From the NCBI GenBank assembly GCA_021414115.1, contig JAIOPD010000061.1:1-45730 (forward strand): 45,730 nucleotides of DNA, read 5' to 3'. Positions 1-9,049 of this stretch are shown here, one piece after another. A model generated the notes under the pieces. It ran no database searches. It was not told the origin of the DNA and saw only the letters and a list, made by a program, of their open reading frames with translations. How positions within the stretch are numbered: the first letter of the stretch is position 1; each line of letters opens with the position of its first letter. The DNA is from Planctomycetia bacterium (GTDB lineage: Bacteria > Planctomycetota > Planctomycetia > Pirellulales > UBA1268). The position numbers were made by a program, and so were the translations under genes.

Positions 1-39
1 GGCCGACATGGCCATCCCTCAAACAACGCCACGGGCTCC

Positions 40-921
40 TCAGCCCACGCCGAGAAAATTCGGGCGCAGACGGTAGCTGCCCGAATCGAGCCGCTTGAGG
101 ATTCCAACGAGCAGGCCTGTGGCATCGAGGGCGACGATGGCGGGGCACTCGCTGTCGGGGAACTGCAAGAGTCCGCCGCGGACGGCGGTTGCCAGCGCGT
201 CTTCAGCAAGCAAGGTGCTCGGCAGGTGGGCGACCGCGGCCGCCGCAGGCAACAGGACCGCCCGGGCCGTCTCGGGCGTGATCGCATCGAGCGCGATGCT
301 CGCCACGTGCGAAAACGGTCCCACTGCCGTCCGCACGAGCGACTCCATCACCGCCTTCGTGCCGAGGCTCTCGGCGAGATCGCGGCCAAGCGCCCGCACG
401 AACGTGCCCGACGAGCACTCGATCTCCACGGCCAGCCGCGGCCACTCGTAGCCCGTGATCGCGAGCCTCTCAATCCGCACGGGCTTCGATTCGAGCACGA
501 CCGGCCGGCCCTTCCGCGCCAGCCGGTAGGCCCGCTTCCCATCCACGTGCACGGCGGAATAGTCGCAGGGCCGCTGCAGGATGTCGCCACGGAAGGCACC
601 GGCCGCAGCTTCGATCTCCGCGGCCGACGGGCGGACGGGATCCTCTTCGACGTCGATCGACGTCTCAAAATCGTCCGAAGGGCTCGACCGTCCGAGGAGA
701 AACGTCGCGGCGTAGTGCTTCGGCAGTTCATGAAGATAGTCGACGAGCTTCGTCGCGTGCCCCACGCAGACGACGACCACGCCGCTGGCGAGCGGATCGA
801 GCGTGCCGGCATGGCCGACCGACTTCATGCCCAAAGCCCGCGCGACCACATCGACGACGTGACGAGACGACACGCCGACAGGCTTGTCAACCGGGATCAC
901 ACCCGTGAATGGGAAACGCAT
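40..921 (-). CDS. truB: tRNA pseudouridine(55) synthase TruB
   Basis: Isomerises U55 in the T-loop of tRNAs to pseudouridine in the cytoplasm. The N-terminus reads VIPVDKPVGVSS and is followed by the TruB catalytic motif GHAGTLDPLASG, with catalytic Asp at residue 42. Later RPCDYSAVHVDGKRAY and CSSGTFVRALGRDL match the conserved substrate-binding segments. The ATG at 921 gives 293 residues and starts at the usual MRFPFTG position; an upstream in-frame start would add 12 residues unlike the family. The preceding MmgE/PrpD gene ends 35 bp inside truB, so the two are probably co-transcribed and translationally linked. Confidence 0.96.
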   Translation of the reverse strand: MRFPFTGVIPVDKPVGVSSRHVVDVVARALGMKSVGHAGTLDPLASGVVVVCVGHATKLVDYLHELPKHYAATFLLGRSSPSDDFETSIDVEEDPVRPSAAEIEAAAGAFRGDILQRPCDYSAVHVDGKRAYRLARKGRPVVLESKPVRIERLAITGYEWPRLAVEIECSSGTFVRALGRDLAESLGTKAVMESLVRTAVGPFSHVASIALDAITPETARAVLLPAAAAVAHLPSTLLAEDALATAVRGGLLQFPDSECPAIVALDATGLLVGILKRLDSGSYRLRPNFLGVG

Positions 922-2437
922 ACAACTCCGCGATCTCGGCCGGGGACTTGCCGGCAACTTTCATCCGCTCACGCAGCTGGCGTGGATCGTCCACGACGCC
1001 GGCGACCAGCCGGTCAAACTTGAGATCCACCACCTCCGCCGTCCGTGCGGCGTCGGCCCGCGCATGGCCGAGGGGATAGGTCACGAGCCCGCCGCCGAGG
1101 CGTCCGAGTGACTCGTGCTCGATGGTCACGCTCGTCGGGATGCCTGCGGGATAGCGGGCGTCGTAGTCGGGGCCGCCATGCACGATCGTCATGTTCGCGA
1201 TCAGCCGCGCCACCGCCGGATCGCGGATCGCGTCGTCGGAATAGTCGTCGGGCAGGAGCATGAGCGACTCCCAGCCGATGGCCACGCCTGCCTGGGCGGC
1301 GATCCTCGCTTTGAGAAGCGTCCGCGCGAGGATGTAGGGGAGCGAATGATCGGCCGACTGTCGCGTCGTGGGCGTCCGCTTGGCAGGGTCGGCGATGATG
1401 GAATACGCCGGCTCGTAGATCCGGACGGCAAGCGAGCGGATGCCGTCGAGATCGTCGGCCAGCGAGGGCTGGGCCGTAAACACGTCCACGAGCGACTGCA
1501 GGGCTCCCGCCGACTGGTGCTCGTAGAGGCCGAGCTTGAAGTGCATCGAGTGGATGGCGAAAGCGTCGCCGCCGACACCGAGCTCCAGGTCGAACGGACT
1601 CGTGCCGTCGGGGCACGGCTCGTTTTTCCGGTAGAGGGCGAGTGGGTTGCGAAACACGTCCCGCGGCCCGAGGAAACCGGCGAGGGCCCGCCGCGCGCTC
1701 ATCACGGCCACCTCGGAGGAGAGCGCGGCCGACGCCCCCTTGCTGTCGGAGAGCTGGTGCCCGGCACGAATCGCCCGGTAGGGCACATAGTGCGCGACCA
1801 CGATCCCGATCGCCGACTCGATCTGCTCGGCCGTGCCGCCGAGGGCCGCCGCGTAGGCGGCCGCACAGGCGACGGCCCCGTGATGCACATGATCGATCGC
1901 ATAGTTCCGTAGCGCAAAGACCTCGGCGAGTCGGCCGCGGATCTCGTCGATGAGGAGCATGAGCCGCAGCGTCTGGTGGCCGTCGAGCCCCGCCTCACCG
2001 GCCGCCGCGACCGCGACCGGGTAATAGTCGTTGTGTCCAAACTCTCCGGCGGTTCGCCCCTTCGCCGCGTCATAGCCGAAGTTGGTGCCGTTGGAATCCC
2101 ATTCGCGGACGGCCGACGCGTTGGCGGCCACCGCCCGCTCGACGAGGCAGCGGCGTGTCGACCCGAAACAAATGCCGCCCCGGCTGCCCGCCATCGGCGG
2201 CGTGGCGAGGGCCTCGCGGCGAAGCACCGTGGGCGCATTGGCTGCAAGTCCCAGGGCCGACACGCCGCAGCCCACGCTGTCGAGGTGAAATCGTTCCAGC
2301 AGCCCAAGCGTCGCGGGCCCCACCGGCCGCGGGTCGCGAAACAGGAAGTCGATCGCGTGCTCGGCGAGGCCTCGGGCCTGATTGGTGTCGGCTGGCAGGA
2401 GTCGCGTCTCACCGGCTGGCTGTCGTGGAGTCGTCAT
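887..2437 (-). CDS. MmgE/PrpD family protein (2-methylcitrate dehydratase-like)
   Basis: A 516-residue member of the MmgE/PrpD fold, whose characterised members include 2-methylcitrate dehydratase of propionate catabolism. The all-helical N-terminal part contains REWDSNGTNFGYD, GHNDYYPVAVAAA and DHVHHGAVACAAAYAAALGG, and the lid-type C-terminal part contains DPAKRTPTTRQSADHSLPY, as in PrpD. The ATG at 2437 follows a GGCGAGGT ribosome-binding site and begins MTTPRQPAGETR; a further 56 in-frame residues upstream have atypical composition. No prpB or prpC is adjacent, so the substrate is unassigned. It precedes truB and overlaps it by 35 bp. Confidence 0.85.
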   Translation of the reverse strand: MTTPRQPAGETRLLPADTNQARGLAEHAIDFLFRDPRPVGPATLGLLERFHLDSVGCGVSALGLAANAPTVLRREALATPPMAGSRGGICFGSTRRCLVERAVAANASAVREWDSNGTNFGYDAAKGRTAGEFGHNDYYPVAVAAAGEAGLDGHQTLRLMLLIDEIRGRLAEVFALRNYAIDHVHHGAVACAAAYAAALGGTAEQIESAIGIVVAHYVPYRAIRAGHQLSDSKGASAALSSEVAVMSARRALAGFLGPRDVFRNPLALYRKNEPCPDGTSPFDLELGVGGDAFAIHSMHFKLGLYEHQSAGALQSLVDVFTAQPSLADDLDGIRSLAVRIYEPAYSIIADPAKRTPTTRQSADHSLPYILARTLLKARIAAQAGVAIGWESLMLLPDDYSDDAIRDPAVARLIANMTIVHGGPDYDARYPAGIPTSVTIEHESLGRLGGGLVTYPLGHARADAARTAEVVDLKFDRLVAGVVDDPRQLRERMKVAGKSPAEIAELYAFPIHGCDPG

Positions 2438-2546
2438 GGTGACCTCGCCTGTCGCCCGAACCGCCGAGCGTGGCGACTGTTGTACCTGACCGCCGGCAAA
2501 ACGGGTCGATGCCGCTACGGGGCGACAGCGACTACACTCAAGCGTC
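2438..2546. promoter_or_regulatory. Divergent intergenic region between the PrpD-like and kinase genes
   Basis: This 109-bp gap separates two divergent start codons and must hold both promoters. On the plus strand a TACACT hexamer at 2533-2538, 8 bp before the kinase ATG, is a plausible -10 element; no convincing -35 element is visible at 16-18 bp. The minus-strand gene has its GGCGAGGT ribosome-binding site here. No operator-like palindrome is seen. Confidence 0.3.
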
Positions 2547-4412
2547 ATGCAGCCTGCGCACCTGGGACCGTACACGATCACCGCGTCACTCGGCCGTGGC
2601 GGCATGGGCGCGGTGTACGAGGCCGTCGATCAGGCGACCGGTCGCGACGTGGCCGTGAAGACGCTCGCAGCCCACCTGGGCGACGACCCCGGCCTGCGGA
2701 AACGATTCGCGGCCGAGATCGAAACGCTCAAGGCCCTGCGACATCCGTGCATCGTGCAACTCCTCGCGTTCGGCGAGGACGACGGCCAGCCCTTTTTCGC
2801 GATGGAGCTTGTCCGCGGCCGGAGTCTCGAGCAACTGCTGCGGTCGGGAAGGCGGTTCACCTGGCGTGAGACCGTCGACATGGCCCTCGACATCACCAGA
2901 GCACTCAAGTCGGCCCACGACCACGGCGTGGTGCATCGTGACCTCAAGCCCGCCAACCTGATCATCCCGGATCAGCCCGCGCCCGACGCCGGCGTGAAGC
3001 TCGCCGACTTCGGCATCGCGCGTCTGTTCGGCGGAGCCGGACAGACGATGGCGGGGATGATCGTGGGCACCGTCGAATACATGGCTCCGGAACAGGCCGC
3101 GGGAGGACCGGTCGATCATCGCGTCGACCTCTACGCGCTCGGGCTCGTGATGTTCGCGATGCTCACCGGGCGACCGCCGTTCCAGGGCGGCCAGCCGACC
3201 GAGGTGATCCAGCGACAGAAGACGGAGATTCCACCGCGGGTGTCGACACGAGGTGTCGCTCTGCCCGCCAGCCTCGACGACCTCATCGAGCGGCTGCTCG
3301 CGAAAGACCCGGCGAAGCGGCCCGCCAGCGCCCTCGCCGTGGGCCGTGCGCTTGCGGCGCTCGCCACCCAGACACCGCCGACACCGGCGGTCGCGGCGGA
3401 CCATACCGCTCCCGCCGCCGTGGATCTCCTCGCACAGACCGAGCACTTTCCGCGGGCCGGATCTCCGGGCGAGACGGCGGTCGCGCCGGCGGTCATCAGC
3501 GGTGGTGTCACCGACCGTGACGTTCCCGCCGATGCGCACACGATGCCGATGCCGACGAAGGGTGCCGCCCTGGCCCAACGGCTCACCGAGCCCGCGACCG
3601 ACGGCAGCGCCGCCACCGCTGCCAAGGCCAGCCGGTTCACCACCGTCGAGGATCTCCAGCGGGTGACGCAGGCTGACGCCGCCGCCCGACTACGGCGGGA
3701 GAACAGGTTCCGTGCATTTCTCGCGATCCTCCTCGCTGCCGTGGTAACGGGGGGCGGATACCTGCTCCTCCGGCCGCCGACGGCCGACGAACTGCACAAC
3801 CAAATCATGGCGGTCGCCTCCGGCCCCGACGCCGATCTTCGCGACGCGCGGCCCCTGATCGATCGTTTTCTCGCACGGCATCCCGATGACCCGCGGGCCG
3901 ATGCAGTCCGGGGTCTCGACCGCGGACTCGACCTCGACATGCTTGAACGGCGGGCTCGCCGCCGCCGGATGAGTGACGGCGACATGCCGTCGCTGGAACG
4001 GGAATACCGGGCCGCGATGGCCCGCGAGGACGAGAGTCCGGTCGCCTGCATCGCGGCGCTCGAGGCGATTCTCGTGCTCCATGCCGACGCCCGCACGGTG
4101 GCCACCCCGTCCGCGAATGCCACCGTCGAGGACGATCCTTCCCTCTGGCTCGCACTCGTGCGGAGGCAGATCGACAAACTCGGGCCCCGGGCCGATCTCG
4201 AGAGGGCGGAGGACATCTCGAAGGCGCGGGCAACGCTCGCCGAGGCCGAAACACTCGCGACTCAGGCATTGGCAACGGCCGAGCGAGCCACGCGCGACCG
4301 GCTGCTCGAGCGGCGCCGCAGCCTGCTCGAGGGCCTCGTTGAAATTTACGCCCAGCGGCCGCACGTCGCCGACGCCGTCGACAAGGCGAAGGCCTTGCTC
4401 GCCGCTCCCTGA
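2547..4412 (+). CDS. Membrane-anchored Ser/Thr protein kinase (PknB/Hanks type)
   Basis: A 621-residue bacterial Ser/Thr kinase. The kinase domain (about 7-270) has the glycine loop [13 protein letters not shown], the VAVK lysine at residue 38, HRDLKPAN with catalytic Asp132, DFG at 154-156 and APE at 180-182, so it looks active. A Pro/Ala-rich linker with many Thr and Ser residues follows, then one membrane span at about 389-407 and an Ala/Arg/Glu-rich helical C-terminal region of about 210 residues outside the cytoplasmic membrane. No PASTA, WD40 or sensor domain is recognisable in that tail. It lies 43 bp upstream of hemL in the same direction, so read-through is likely, though a functional link is not implied. 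Confidence 0.93.
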   Translation: MQPAHLGPYTITASLGRGGMGAVYEAVDQATGRDVAVKTLAAHLGDDPGLRKRFAAEIETLKALRHPCIVQLLAFGEDDGQPFFAMELVRGRSLEQLLRSGRRFTWRETVDMALDITRALKSAHDHGVVHRDLKPANLIIPDQPAPDAGVKLADFGIARLFGGAGQTMAGMIVGTVEYMAPEQAAGGPVDHRVDLYALGLVMFAMLTGRPPFQGGQPTEVIQRQKTEIPPRVSTRGVALPASLDDLIERLLAKDPAKRPASALAVGRALAALATQTPPTPAVAADHTAPAAVDLLAQTEHFPRAGSPGETAVAPAVISGGVTDRDVPADAHTMPMPTKGAALAQRLTEPATDGSAATAAKASRFTTVEDLQRVTQADAAARLRRENRFRAFLAILLAAVVTGGGYLLLRPPTADELHNQIMAVASGPDADLRDARPLIDRFLARHPDDPRADAVRGLDRGLDLDMLERRARRRRMSDGDMPSLEREYRAAMAREDESPVACIAALEAILVLHADARTVATPSANATVEDDPSLWLALVRRQIDKLGPRADLERAEDISKARATLAEAETLATQALATAERATRDRLLERRRSLLEGLVEIYAQRPHVADAVDKAKALLAAP

Positions 4413-4455
4413 AAACCCGCCCTTTCCTCCTCCCGTGGTGTCCCGAGGCGATCCG

Positions 4456-5790
4456 ATGATCCCATCCTCCCAGCCCGCTCCGCACGACCGCACCGCCGCC
4501 CGCCGCAGCCACAGTCGCGAGGCGTTCGCACGCGCTCGCAGGCTCATCCCGGGCGGCGTCAACTCTCCGGCCCGAGCGTTCGGCGGCGTTGGCGGCGAGC
4601 CGATCTTCTTCGCTTCCGCCCAGGGGCAGCATCTCACCGACATCGACAGCAACACCTATCTCGACTACATCGGCTCGTGGGGGCCGATGATCCTCGGCCA
4701 TCGCCATCCGCGGGTCGTGGCGGCGATCGAACGGGCCCTCGCGACCGGCACGAGCTACGGCGCGCCCACCGAGGCGGAGAGCCATCTCGCCGAGCTGATC
4801 ATTTCCGCCGTGCCGTCGATCGAGAAGGTTCGGATGGTGAGCTCCGGCACCGAGGCGGCGATGAGTGCGGTGCGGCTGGCCCGTGGCTTCACCGGCCGCG
4901 ACGTGATCGTGAAGTTTGCGGGCAACTATCACGGGCACGTCGATAGCCTGCTCGTCTCGGCGGGCTCGGCGGCCGCCACCCTTGGTGTGCCCGATTCGCC
5001 GGGGGTCACGGCCGGCACGGCGAAAGACACCGTCGTCCTCGAATACAACGAGCCGGAGCAACTGGAGGCGCTCTTCCGCACCCGCGGCGACGAGATCGCC
5101 GCCGTGCTGATGGAGCCGGTCGTTGGCAACATGGGGCTCGTCGTGCCGTCGAGTGACTTTCTCACCGCCGTTCGCGAGACGACGCGGCGACACGGCAGCC
5201 TCTTCGTCTGCGACGAGGTGATGACGGGCTTCCGGCTGGCCCTGGGCGGCGCCCAGCAACTCCTCGGCATCGAACCCGACCTGACGACACTCGGCAAGAT
5301 CGTGGGCGGCGGCCTGCCACTGGGCGCCTACGGCGGCCGGGCCGACGTGATGAACCACATCCTCCCCGCAGGCAAGGTGTTCCAGGCTGGCACGCTCTCG
5401 GGAAACCCCCTGGCCGTGGCCGCCGGCACCGCCACCCTCGAGCAACTCCGCGATCATCCCCCCTATGCCATGCTCGATCGCCTCGGAGCACGACTGGAGG
5501 CCGGCTTTCGCGCTGCCGCAGCACGCGGCAATGTCACGGTCTGGGTCGCCCGCGTCGGCAGCATGATGACGATGTTTTTCCAGAAGGGGCCGGAGGCCGT
5601 GCCCGTGACGGGCTGGCAGACCGCGTCGCAGAGCGACACGTCGCGCTACGCGGAGTTCTTCTGGGGCATGATCGACCGCGGCGTCTACCTCCCGTGCAGC
5701 CAGTACGAGGCCCTTTTCTTCTCGACGGCCCACACCGACGCGGACATCGACCGCACGGTCGCCGCCGCCGTGGAGACTCTGTCGGTCTGA
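4456..5790 (+). CDS. hemL: Glutamate-1-semialdehyde 2,1-aminomutase
   Basis: PLP-dependent enzyme that converts glutamate-1-semialdehyde to 5-aminolevulinate in the C5 route to tetrapyrroles. The 444-residue product starts with the family segment [17 protein letters not shown] and has [20 protein letters not shown] (PLP phosphate binding), [19 protein letters not shown], and the Schiff-base Lys281 in [18 protein letters not shown]. The length matches the family. The ATG at 4456 is chosen because CGAGGCG lies 6-12 bp upstream and the region before it belongs to the end of the kinase gene. The open frame extends further 5' only as an overlap with that gene. Confidence 0.97.
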   Translation: MIPSSQPAPHDRTAARRSHSREAFARARRLIPGGVNSPARAFGGVGGEPIFFASAQGQHLTDIDSNTYLDYIGSWGPMILGHRHPRVVAAIERALATGTSYGAPTEAESHLAELIISAVPSIEKVRMVSSGTEAAMSAVRLARGFTGRDVIVKFAGNYHGHVDSLLVSAGSAAATLGVPDSPGVTAGTAKDTVVLEYNEPEQLEALFRTRGDEIAAVLMEPVVGNMGLVVPSSDFLTAVRETTRRHGSLFVCDEVMTGFRLALGGAQQLLGIEPDLTTLGKIVGGGLPLGAYGGRADVMNHILPAGKVFQAGTLSGNPLAVAAGTATLEQLRDHPPYAMLDRLGARLEAGFRAAAARGNVTVWVARVGSMMTMFFQKGPEAVPVTGWQTASQSDTSRYAEFFWGMIDRGVYLPCSQYEALFFSTAHTDADIDRTVAAAVETLSV

Positions 5791-5807
5791 GCCGGCCGGG
5801 CCCGCCC

Positions 5808-6518
5808 TCACCGGAGGTGAAAGTCGATCACTACCGGAAGGTGGTCGCTCGCAGCCTTCGCGAGGCTCGTGCGGACAACGCGGGCGTGCCGCACGTCGAT
5901 CCTGCCGCGCGCAAACACCTTGTCGAGCGATCCCAGGGCCATCCAAGCGGGGAACGTCCGGAATCGCGAGATCGGCTGCGTGACCTGCGTAAACCCGCCG
6001 GCGGCAAGCACGTCGGCGGCGAGCGTGTTGCGCCAGTCGTTGAAGTCGCCGACGAGCAGCGTGGCGTGCGGATCGGCCGATCGAAAGAGCATGTGGCCGA
6101 GAATTCGGTCAGCCTGCCAGCGGCGTTCGCGTTCCGCGAGTCCGAGGTGCGCGTGCACCAGATGCAGCATGCCCTCCGGCGACTCGACGAGCAGCAGCTG
6201 CGCGCCGCGTGGCTTGCGGCCGCCCTGCCGGAGCGTGATGCGGTGGCGGCTCGCCACCGGCCAACGAGAGAGCACGAGGTTGCCATAGCTGCCGCCACCC
6301 ACGGCGACCGTCGGCTGATACACGCAGTGGCTGCGGAAGTAGCGGGCGAGCAGCCGTGGCTGATCGTCGCGTCGGCTGCGGCCGACATGACGGTCGACCT
6401 CCTGCAGGCAGATGAGGTCGGGATTTTCAGCTTCGATGCAGTTGATGATGCGGTCGAGCGCATAGCGGCGGTCGCGGCCACCGATACCCTTGTGGATGTT
6501 CCAGGTGAGGAGCCGCAT
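5808..6518 (-). CDS. Endonuclease/exonuclease/phosphatase (EEP) family hydrolase
   Basis: A 236-residue metal-dependent phosphodiesterase or phosphatase of the EEP superfamily. The catalytic set is complete and in order: TWNIHKG (Asn), LICLQEVD (Glu), HLVHAHLG (His), LVGDFNDW (Asp and Asn) and SDHLPVVIDF (Asp-His). There is no signal peptide or membrane segment, so it is probably cytoplasmic. Members act on nucleic acids, inositol phosphates or phospholipids; the substrate cannot be told here. It converges with hemL across 17 bp, in which a GC-rich inverted stretch could terminate both transcripts. The ATG at 6518 matches the family start MRLLTWNIHKG. Confidence 0.9.
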   Translation of the reverse strand: MRLLTWNIHKGIGGRDRRYALDRIINCIEAENPDLICLQEVDRHVGRSRRDDQPRLLARYFRSHCVYQPTVAVGGGSYGNLVLSRWPVASRHRITLRQGGRKPRGAQLLLVESPEGMLHLVHAHLGLAERERRWQADRILGHMLFRSADPHATLLVGDFNDWRNTLAADVLAAGGFTQVTQPISRFRTFPAWMALGSLDKVFARGRIDVRHARVVRTSLAKAASDHLPVVIDFHLR

Positions 6519-6615
6519 CAGCCGCCACGCTCCCTCTGCTGCGGTCGAGTCGTATGTGTTGCGAAAACCATGGTCACAACTGCAATCTTACCGAGCAACC
6601 CTGGCTGGTGCCCCA

Positions 6616-6676
6616 GTCGGGAAGCCCCAAGCGCCAGCGCGGGGTAGACGTCTTCCACCCCAAGCCGCGTCGGGTG
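6616..6676 (+). repeat. Partial copy of a dispersed palindromic repeat
   Basis: The sequence starting GTCGGGAAGCCCCAAGCG matches the left end of the full repeats at 44992 and 45126 through the motif GCGGGG..GACGTCTTCCACCCC. Only about 60 bp of the roughly 115-bp unit is present and the right arm is missing. It lies in the gap between the EEP gene and the isomerase gene. Confidence 0.6.
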
Positions 6677-6714
6677 TCCGCAAAACGGATGGCGGCCGGG
6701 TAGACTCGGCGGCC

Positions 6715-7620
6715 ATGTCAGCCCACGCAGATATCCGCATCGGCACCCTCGTGCCCGCCCACGACCGCACGGCCGAGGTCATCGGTCAGCTTCTGCCCCA
6801 CGGGTTCGAGACGTTTCAGATCAGTTTTGGCCGCACCGTCGGGGGCTTCGACATCGCAGCGCTCGCTGACGCCGTGCACCGCGTGCTCGACGCCCATCCC
6901 GTCGGCCCACACGATCTGCCACGGCGGGTGAGCGCGATCGGCGTCTACGGCAACCCGCTGACGAGCCCGGAGACCGTCGCCGACTGGGAACGCCTCATCG
7001 ATGCCGCGAGCCTGTTCGACTGCGACGTCGTCTCGGGATTCGCGGGGCGGATTCCCGGCCGACCGGTGCCGGAGTCATACGCCCCATTCGCGAAGGTGTT
7101 CGGCCCGCTCGCCCGTCGCGCGGAGGAGCGAGGCGTGCGACTCGCCTTCGAAAACTGCGAGAAGCGGGGCACGTGGGAGAGCGGCGACTGGAACATCGCC
7201 CACGCACCCGCCGCCTGGGATGCGATGTTTGCGGCGGTGGACAGCCCCGTGATCGGCCTGGAATGGGAGCCGTGCCACCAGCTCGTGAGTTTTGTCGAGC
7301 CGCTCCCGCAACTCCGCAAATACGCCTCCCGCATCTGGCACATCCACGGGAAGGATGCGACCGTGCTCTGGGACGTGATCCGTGAGCATGGCATCCGCGG
7401 CGGCGTGCCTTATGTCCACCACCGCACGCCGGGGTTCGGCGACACGAACTGGACCGACCTCATCAGCATCCTGCGGATCGCAGGCTGGCGTGGAAGCATC
7501 GATGTCGAGGGCTTTCACGATCCGGTGTATCGAGATTCCCTGGAGACGACCGGTCAGGTCGCAGCGCTCGAGCACCTGAAAAGGTGCCGGGGCGGGACGT
7601 TCACACCGAACCCGTGGTGA
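6715..7620 (+). CDS. Sugar phosphate isomerase/epimerase family protein (AP endonuclease 2-like TIM barrel)
   Basis: A 301-residue xylose-isomerase-like TIM barrel. Metal-site strands are recognisable: GVRLAFENCEKRG (Glu), SPVIGLEWEPCHQL (Glu and His), RIWHIHGKDA (His) and SIDVEGFHDP (Glu). These fit the divalent-metal site of sugar isomerases and epimerases. There is no signal peptide. The ATG at 6715 begins MSAHADIRIGTLVP, where the first barrel strand starts; the open frame upstream runs through the repeat at 6616-6676 and is not coding. The substrate is unknown. Many planctomycete paralogues of this family are annotated only to fold level. Confidence 0.85.
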   Translation: MSAHADIRIGTLVPAHDRTAEVIGQLLPHGFETFQISFGRTVGGFDIAALADAVHRVLDAHPVGPHDLPRRVSAIGVYGNPLTSPETVADWERLIDAASLFDCDVVSGFAGRIPGRPVPESYAPFAKVFGPLARRAEERGVRLAFENCEKRGTWESGDWNIAHAPAAWDAMFAAVDSPVIGLEWEPCHQLVSFVEPLPQLRKYASRIWHIHGKDATVLWDVIREHGIRGGVPYVHHRTPGFGDTNWTDLISILRIAGWRGSIDVEGFHDPVYRDSLETTGQVAALEHLKRCRGGTFTPNPW

Positions 7621-7628
7621 GCGGTTGC

Positions 7629-8144
7629 TCAGCCCACCATCAGGACGGCGATCGCGATCACCGCGGCCCCGATACTGACGGGCAACGCGGCCCACGATCG
7701 GCCCTGTGCCGCAAACCGGCGACGACGTTCCTCGATCGGCAGGTCGAGCAACTCCTCGAGGTCGGCCACCGTGATCGGCTTCGAGAGCACCACATCCACA
7801 CCCACCTCGAGCGCGGACTGCTCGGCGAGTTGACGATGACGGGAACCTTCCGACTCCACGTCAACCATGGCGATCTTGGCACCGGCCCGACGGGACTCGA
7901 GCAGACCGACGAAGTCTTGCCCGGACATGTCGTCAAGATCGGGTGCGATCAGCCAGGCGTCCACCGGGATTTTGCCGGCGAGTTTGATCGCTGCCCCGCC
8001 GCTGGAACGAAGATGAAGATCGAGACGGCCCATTCGAGCACTGGCGGCCAAGGCCCCGTAGGAGTCGAACGATGGATCGACGACCACCACGCTCGGCAGG
8101 CGGGCACGCTCGTCGCCATCGAGTTCAAATGCGTGGATCACCAT
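7629..8144 (-). CDS. Degenerate receiver-domain protein with C-terminal membrane anchor
   Basis: 171 residues. Residues about 15-140 follow the CheY-like pattern: a first strand SVVVVDPSFD, a third strand DAWLIAPDLDDMSG, a fourth strand KIAMVDVES, and VLSKPITVADLEELL with the conserved Lys-Pro. Counting back eight positions from the Gly of DMSG puts Ala where the phosphoacceptor Asp should be, and the usual Thr/Ser of strand four is Asp. It therefore looks like a pseudo-receiver that is not phosphorylated. A basic segment (EERRRRFAAQGR) is followed by a hydrophobic C-terminal span ending IAIAVLMVG, giving a tail anchor with the receiver on the cytoplasmic side. It is the last gene of a three-gene operon with the two genes upstream. 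Confidence 0.7.
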   Translation of the reverse strand: MVIHAFELDGDERARLPSVVVVDPSFDSYGALAASARMGRLDLHLRSSGGAAIKLAGKIPVDAWLIAPDLDDMSGQDFVGLLESRRAGAKIAMVDVESEGSRHRQLAEQSALEVGVDVVLSKPITVADLEELLDLPIEERRRRFAAQGRSWAALPVSIGAAVIAIAVLMVG

Positions 8145-8192
8145 GTGGAGTACTCCTTCGAAGAGACCGCGGACGTCAGCGACGGAAATGAA

Positions 8193-8300
8193 TCAGACAA
8201 GACTTACGATCGAGAGAAACAAGCAGATGGGCACGAGACACAGCACGACGTCTGTTCGCGTAAGCGTTCGTGCGGTGGTGTATCCGGGCAACCTACTCAT
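8193..8300 (-). CDS. 35-residue single-span membrane peptide, translationally coupled
   Basis: A very short gene beginning MSRLPGYTTARTLTRTD followed by a hydrophobic run (VVLCLVPICLFLSIVSLV) to the stop, so it should be a one-span membrane peptide with a basic cytoplasmic N-terminus. Its ATG overlaps the TGA of the upstream PEP-CTERM gene as ATGA, and GGAGG lies 8 bp before the ATG, inside the upstream gene, so translation is probably coupled. It ends 48 bp before the receiver-like gene. No family is recognised. The strong ribosome-binding site and exact overlap argue that it is a real gene. Confidence 0.6.
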   Translation of the reverse strand: MSRLPGYTTARTLTRTDVVLCLVPICLFLSIVSLV

Positions 8301-8665
8301 GAGCGATCCTCCTTATGGGCGGACGTCGGCGTCCGCTTCCTGAGCATCGAACGTCCGCAGAACACGCCGCCAATCGCCATTCCGGCGAGCACGATGGCCG
8401 GCGGCTCCGGCGCAGCCAGACCGGTGACAAGTTGGACGTTGACCTCCGAGTCTCCCTGGAACTGGTTGGAAGCCATCGACAGGTCGACGAACGTCTCGTT
8501 CTCGCCCGCCCATGCCAAGGAACCCGCCGAAGTCGCGGCAAAGGCTGTCGACAAGCCACCGAGGATGGACGTCGAATCGGCGTTCCACCCGAGTTCGGCT
8601 GCAAATGCGGGGTAACTGGCGAACATGACGGTCGCGGCGATGACGGAGGAGATGGTGCGGTTCAT
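8297..8665 (-). CDS. Small PEP-CTERM sorting-domain protein
   Basis: A 122-residue exported protein. It has an N-terminal signal peptide ending near YPAFAAE and a short Ser/Thr/Ala-rich body. The C-terminal PEP-CTERM signature is APEPPAIVLAGMAIGG, then a Cys-containing hydrophobic end and a basic tail (RSMLRKR). PEP-CTERM proteins are processed by exosortase and go to the cell surface. A TGAGGA ribosome-binding site precedes the ATG and lies in a small inverted repeat (CCTCA...TGAGG, 8676-8692) that could fold over it in the mRNA. First gene of a three-gene operon; its stop overlaps the next start. Confidence 0.8.
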   Translation of the reverse strand: MNRTISSVIAATVMFASYPAFAAELGWNADSTSILGGLSTAFAATSAGSLAWAGENETFVDLSMASNQFQGDSEVNVQLVTGLAAPEPPAIVLAGMAIGGVFCGRSMLRKRTPTSAHKEDRS

Positions 8666-8890
8666 GGTGTTTGATCCTCAAAACTGGTGAGGTAGGACGG
8701 CATCGTGCCGTGCCTTTGGAATCCCTGAGGACCCTAGGCTCCTTACTCACATGCAAGGTGCATGCCAAACCGGTCATGCTCAGCAAAATCCACCCTCGGA
8801 AAACCGCCGTTTTCGTGTTTTTCTCGTACGATCGATCATTTTTTTGTGATCCCTCAGCCCCGGGGTATGGCGATCCGGTCGATCCAGACT

Positions 8891-8974
8891 GGAGCGAATC
8901 GCCCCACCCGAGCAGCCCGGGTGGGGCGATTCGCTCCACCCCCCGGCCCTGGACCGGGGCGATTCGCTCCACCC
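8891..8974. repeat. 20-bp perfect inverted repeat with a third truncated copy
   Basis: 8891-8910 and 8918-8937 are perfect 20-bp inverted arms (GGAGCGAATCGCCCCACCCG and its complement) around a 7-base loop. A third copy of the right arm, GGGGCGATTCGCTCCACCC, follows at 8956-8974. The block sits in the 384-bp gap (8666-9049) between the divergent PEP-CTERM operon and the PLD gene. A T-run without a GC stem follows at 8838-8845. The hairpin has no adjacent U-tract, so it is not a standard terminator; it may be a repeat-family element or a protein-binding site. Confidence 0.7.
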
Positions 8975-9049
8975 AGGGGTATCGCGAAAGGGTTACTGGT
9001 ACACCGGGCCGATGAGGGCCGCGGGGAGGGCCGTGCTACCCTTGGGCCG

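Noticed and set aside
3805-5946. Long open frame (over 700 codons) on the minus strand opposite the kinase and hemL genes
   Set aside because: High-GC shadow: low-complexity Arg/Gly/Ala composition, no motif, and both opposite-strand genes are unmistakable.
8838-8850. T-run at 8838-8845 as a rho-independent terminator
   Set aside because: No GC-rich stem directly precedes it on either strand, and the strong hairpin is about 45 bp away without a T-run.
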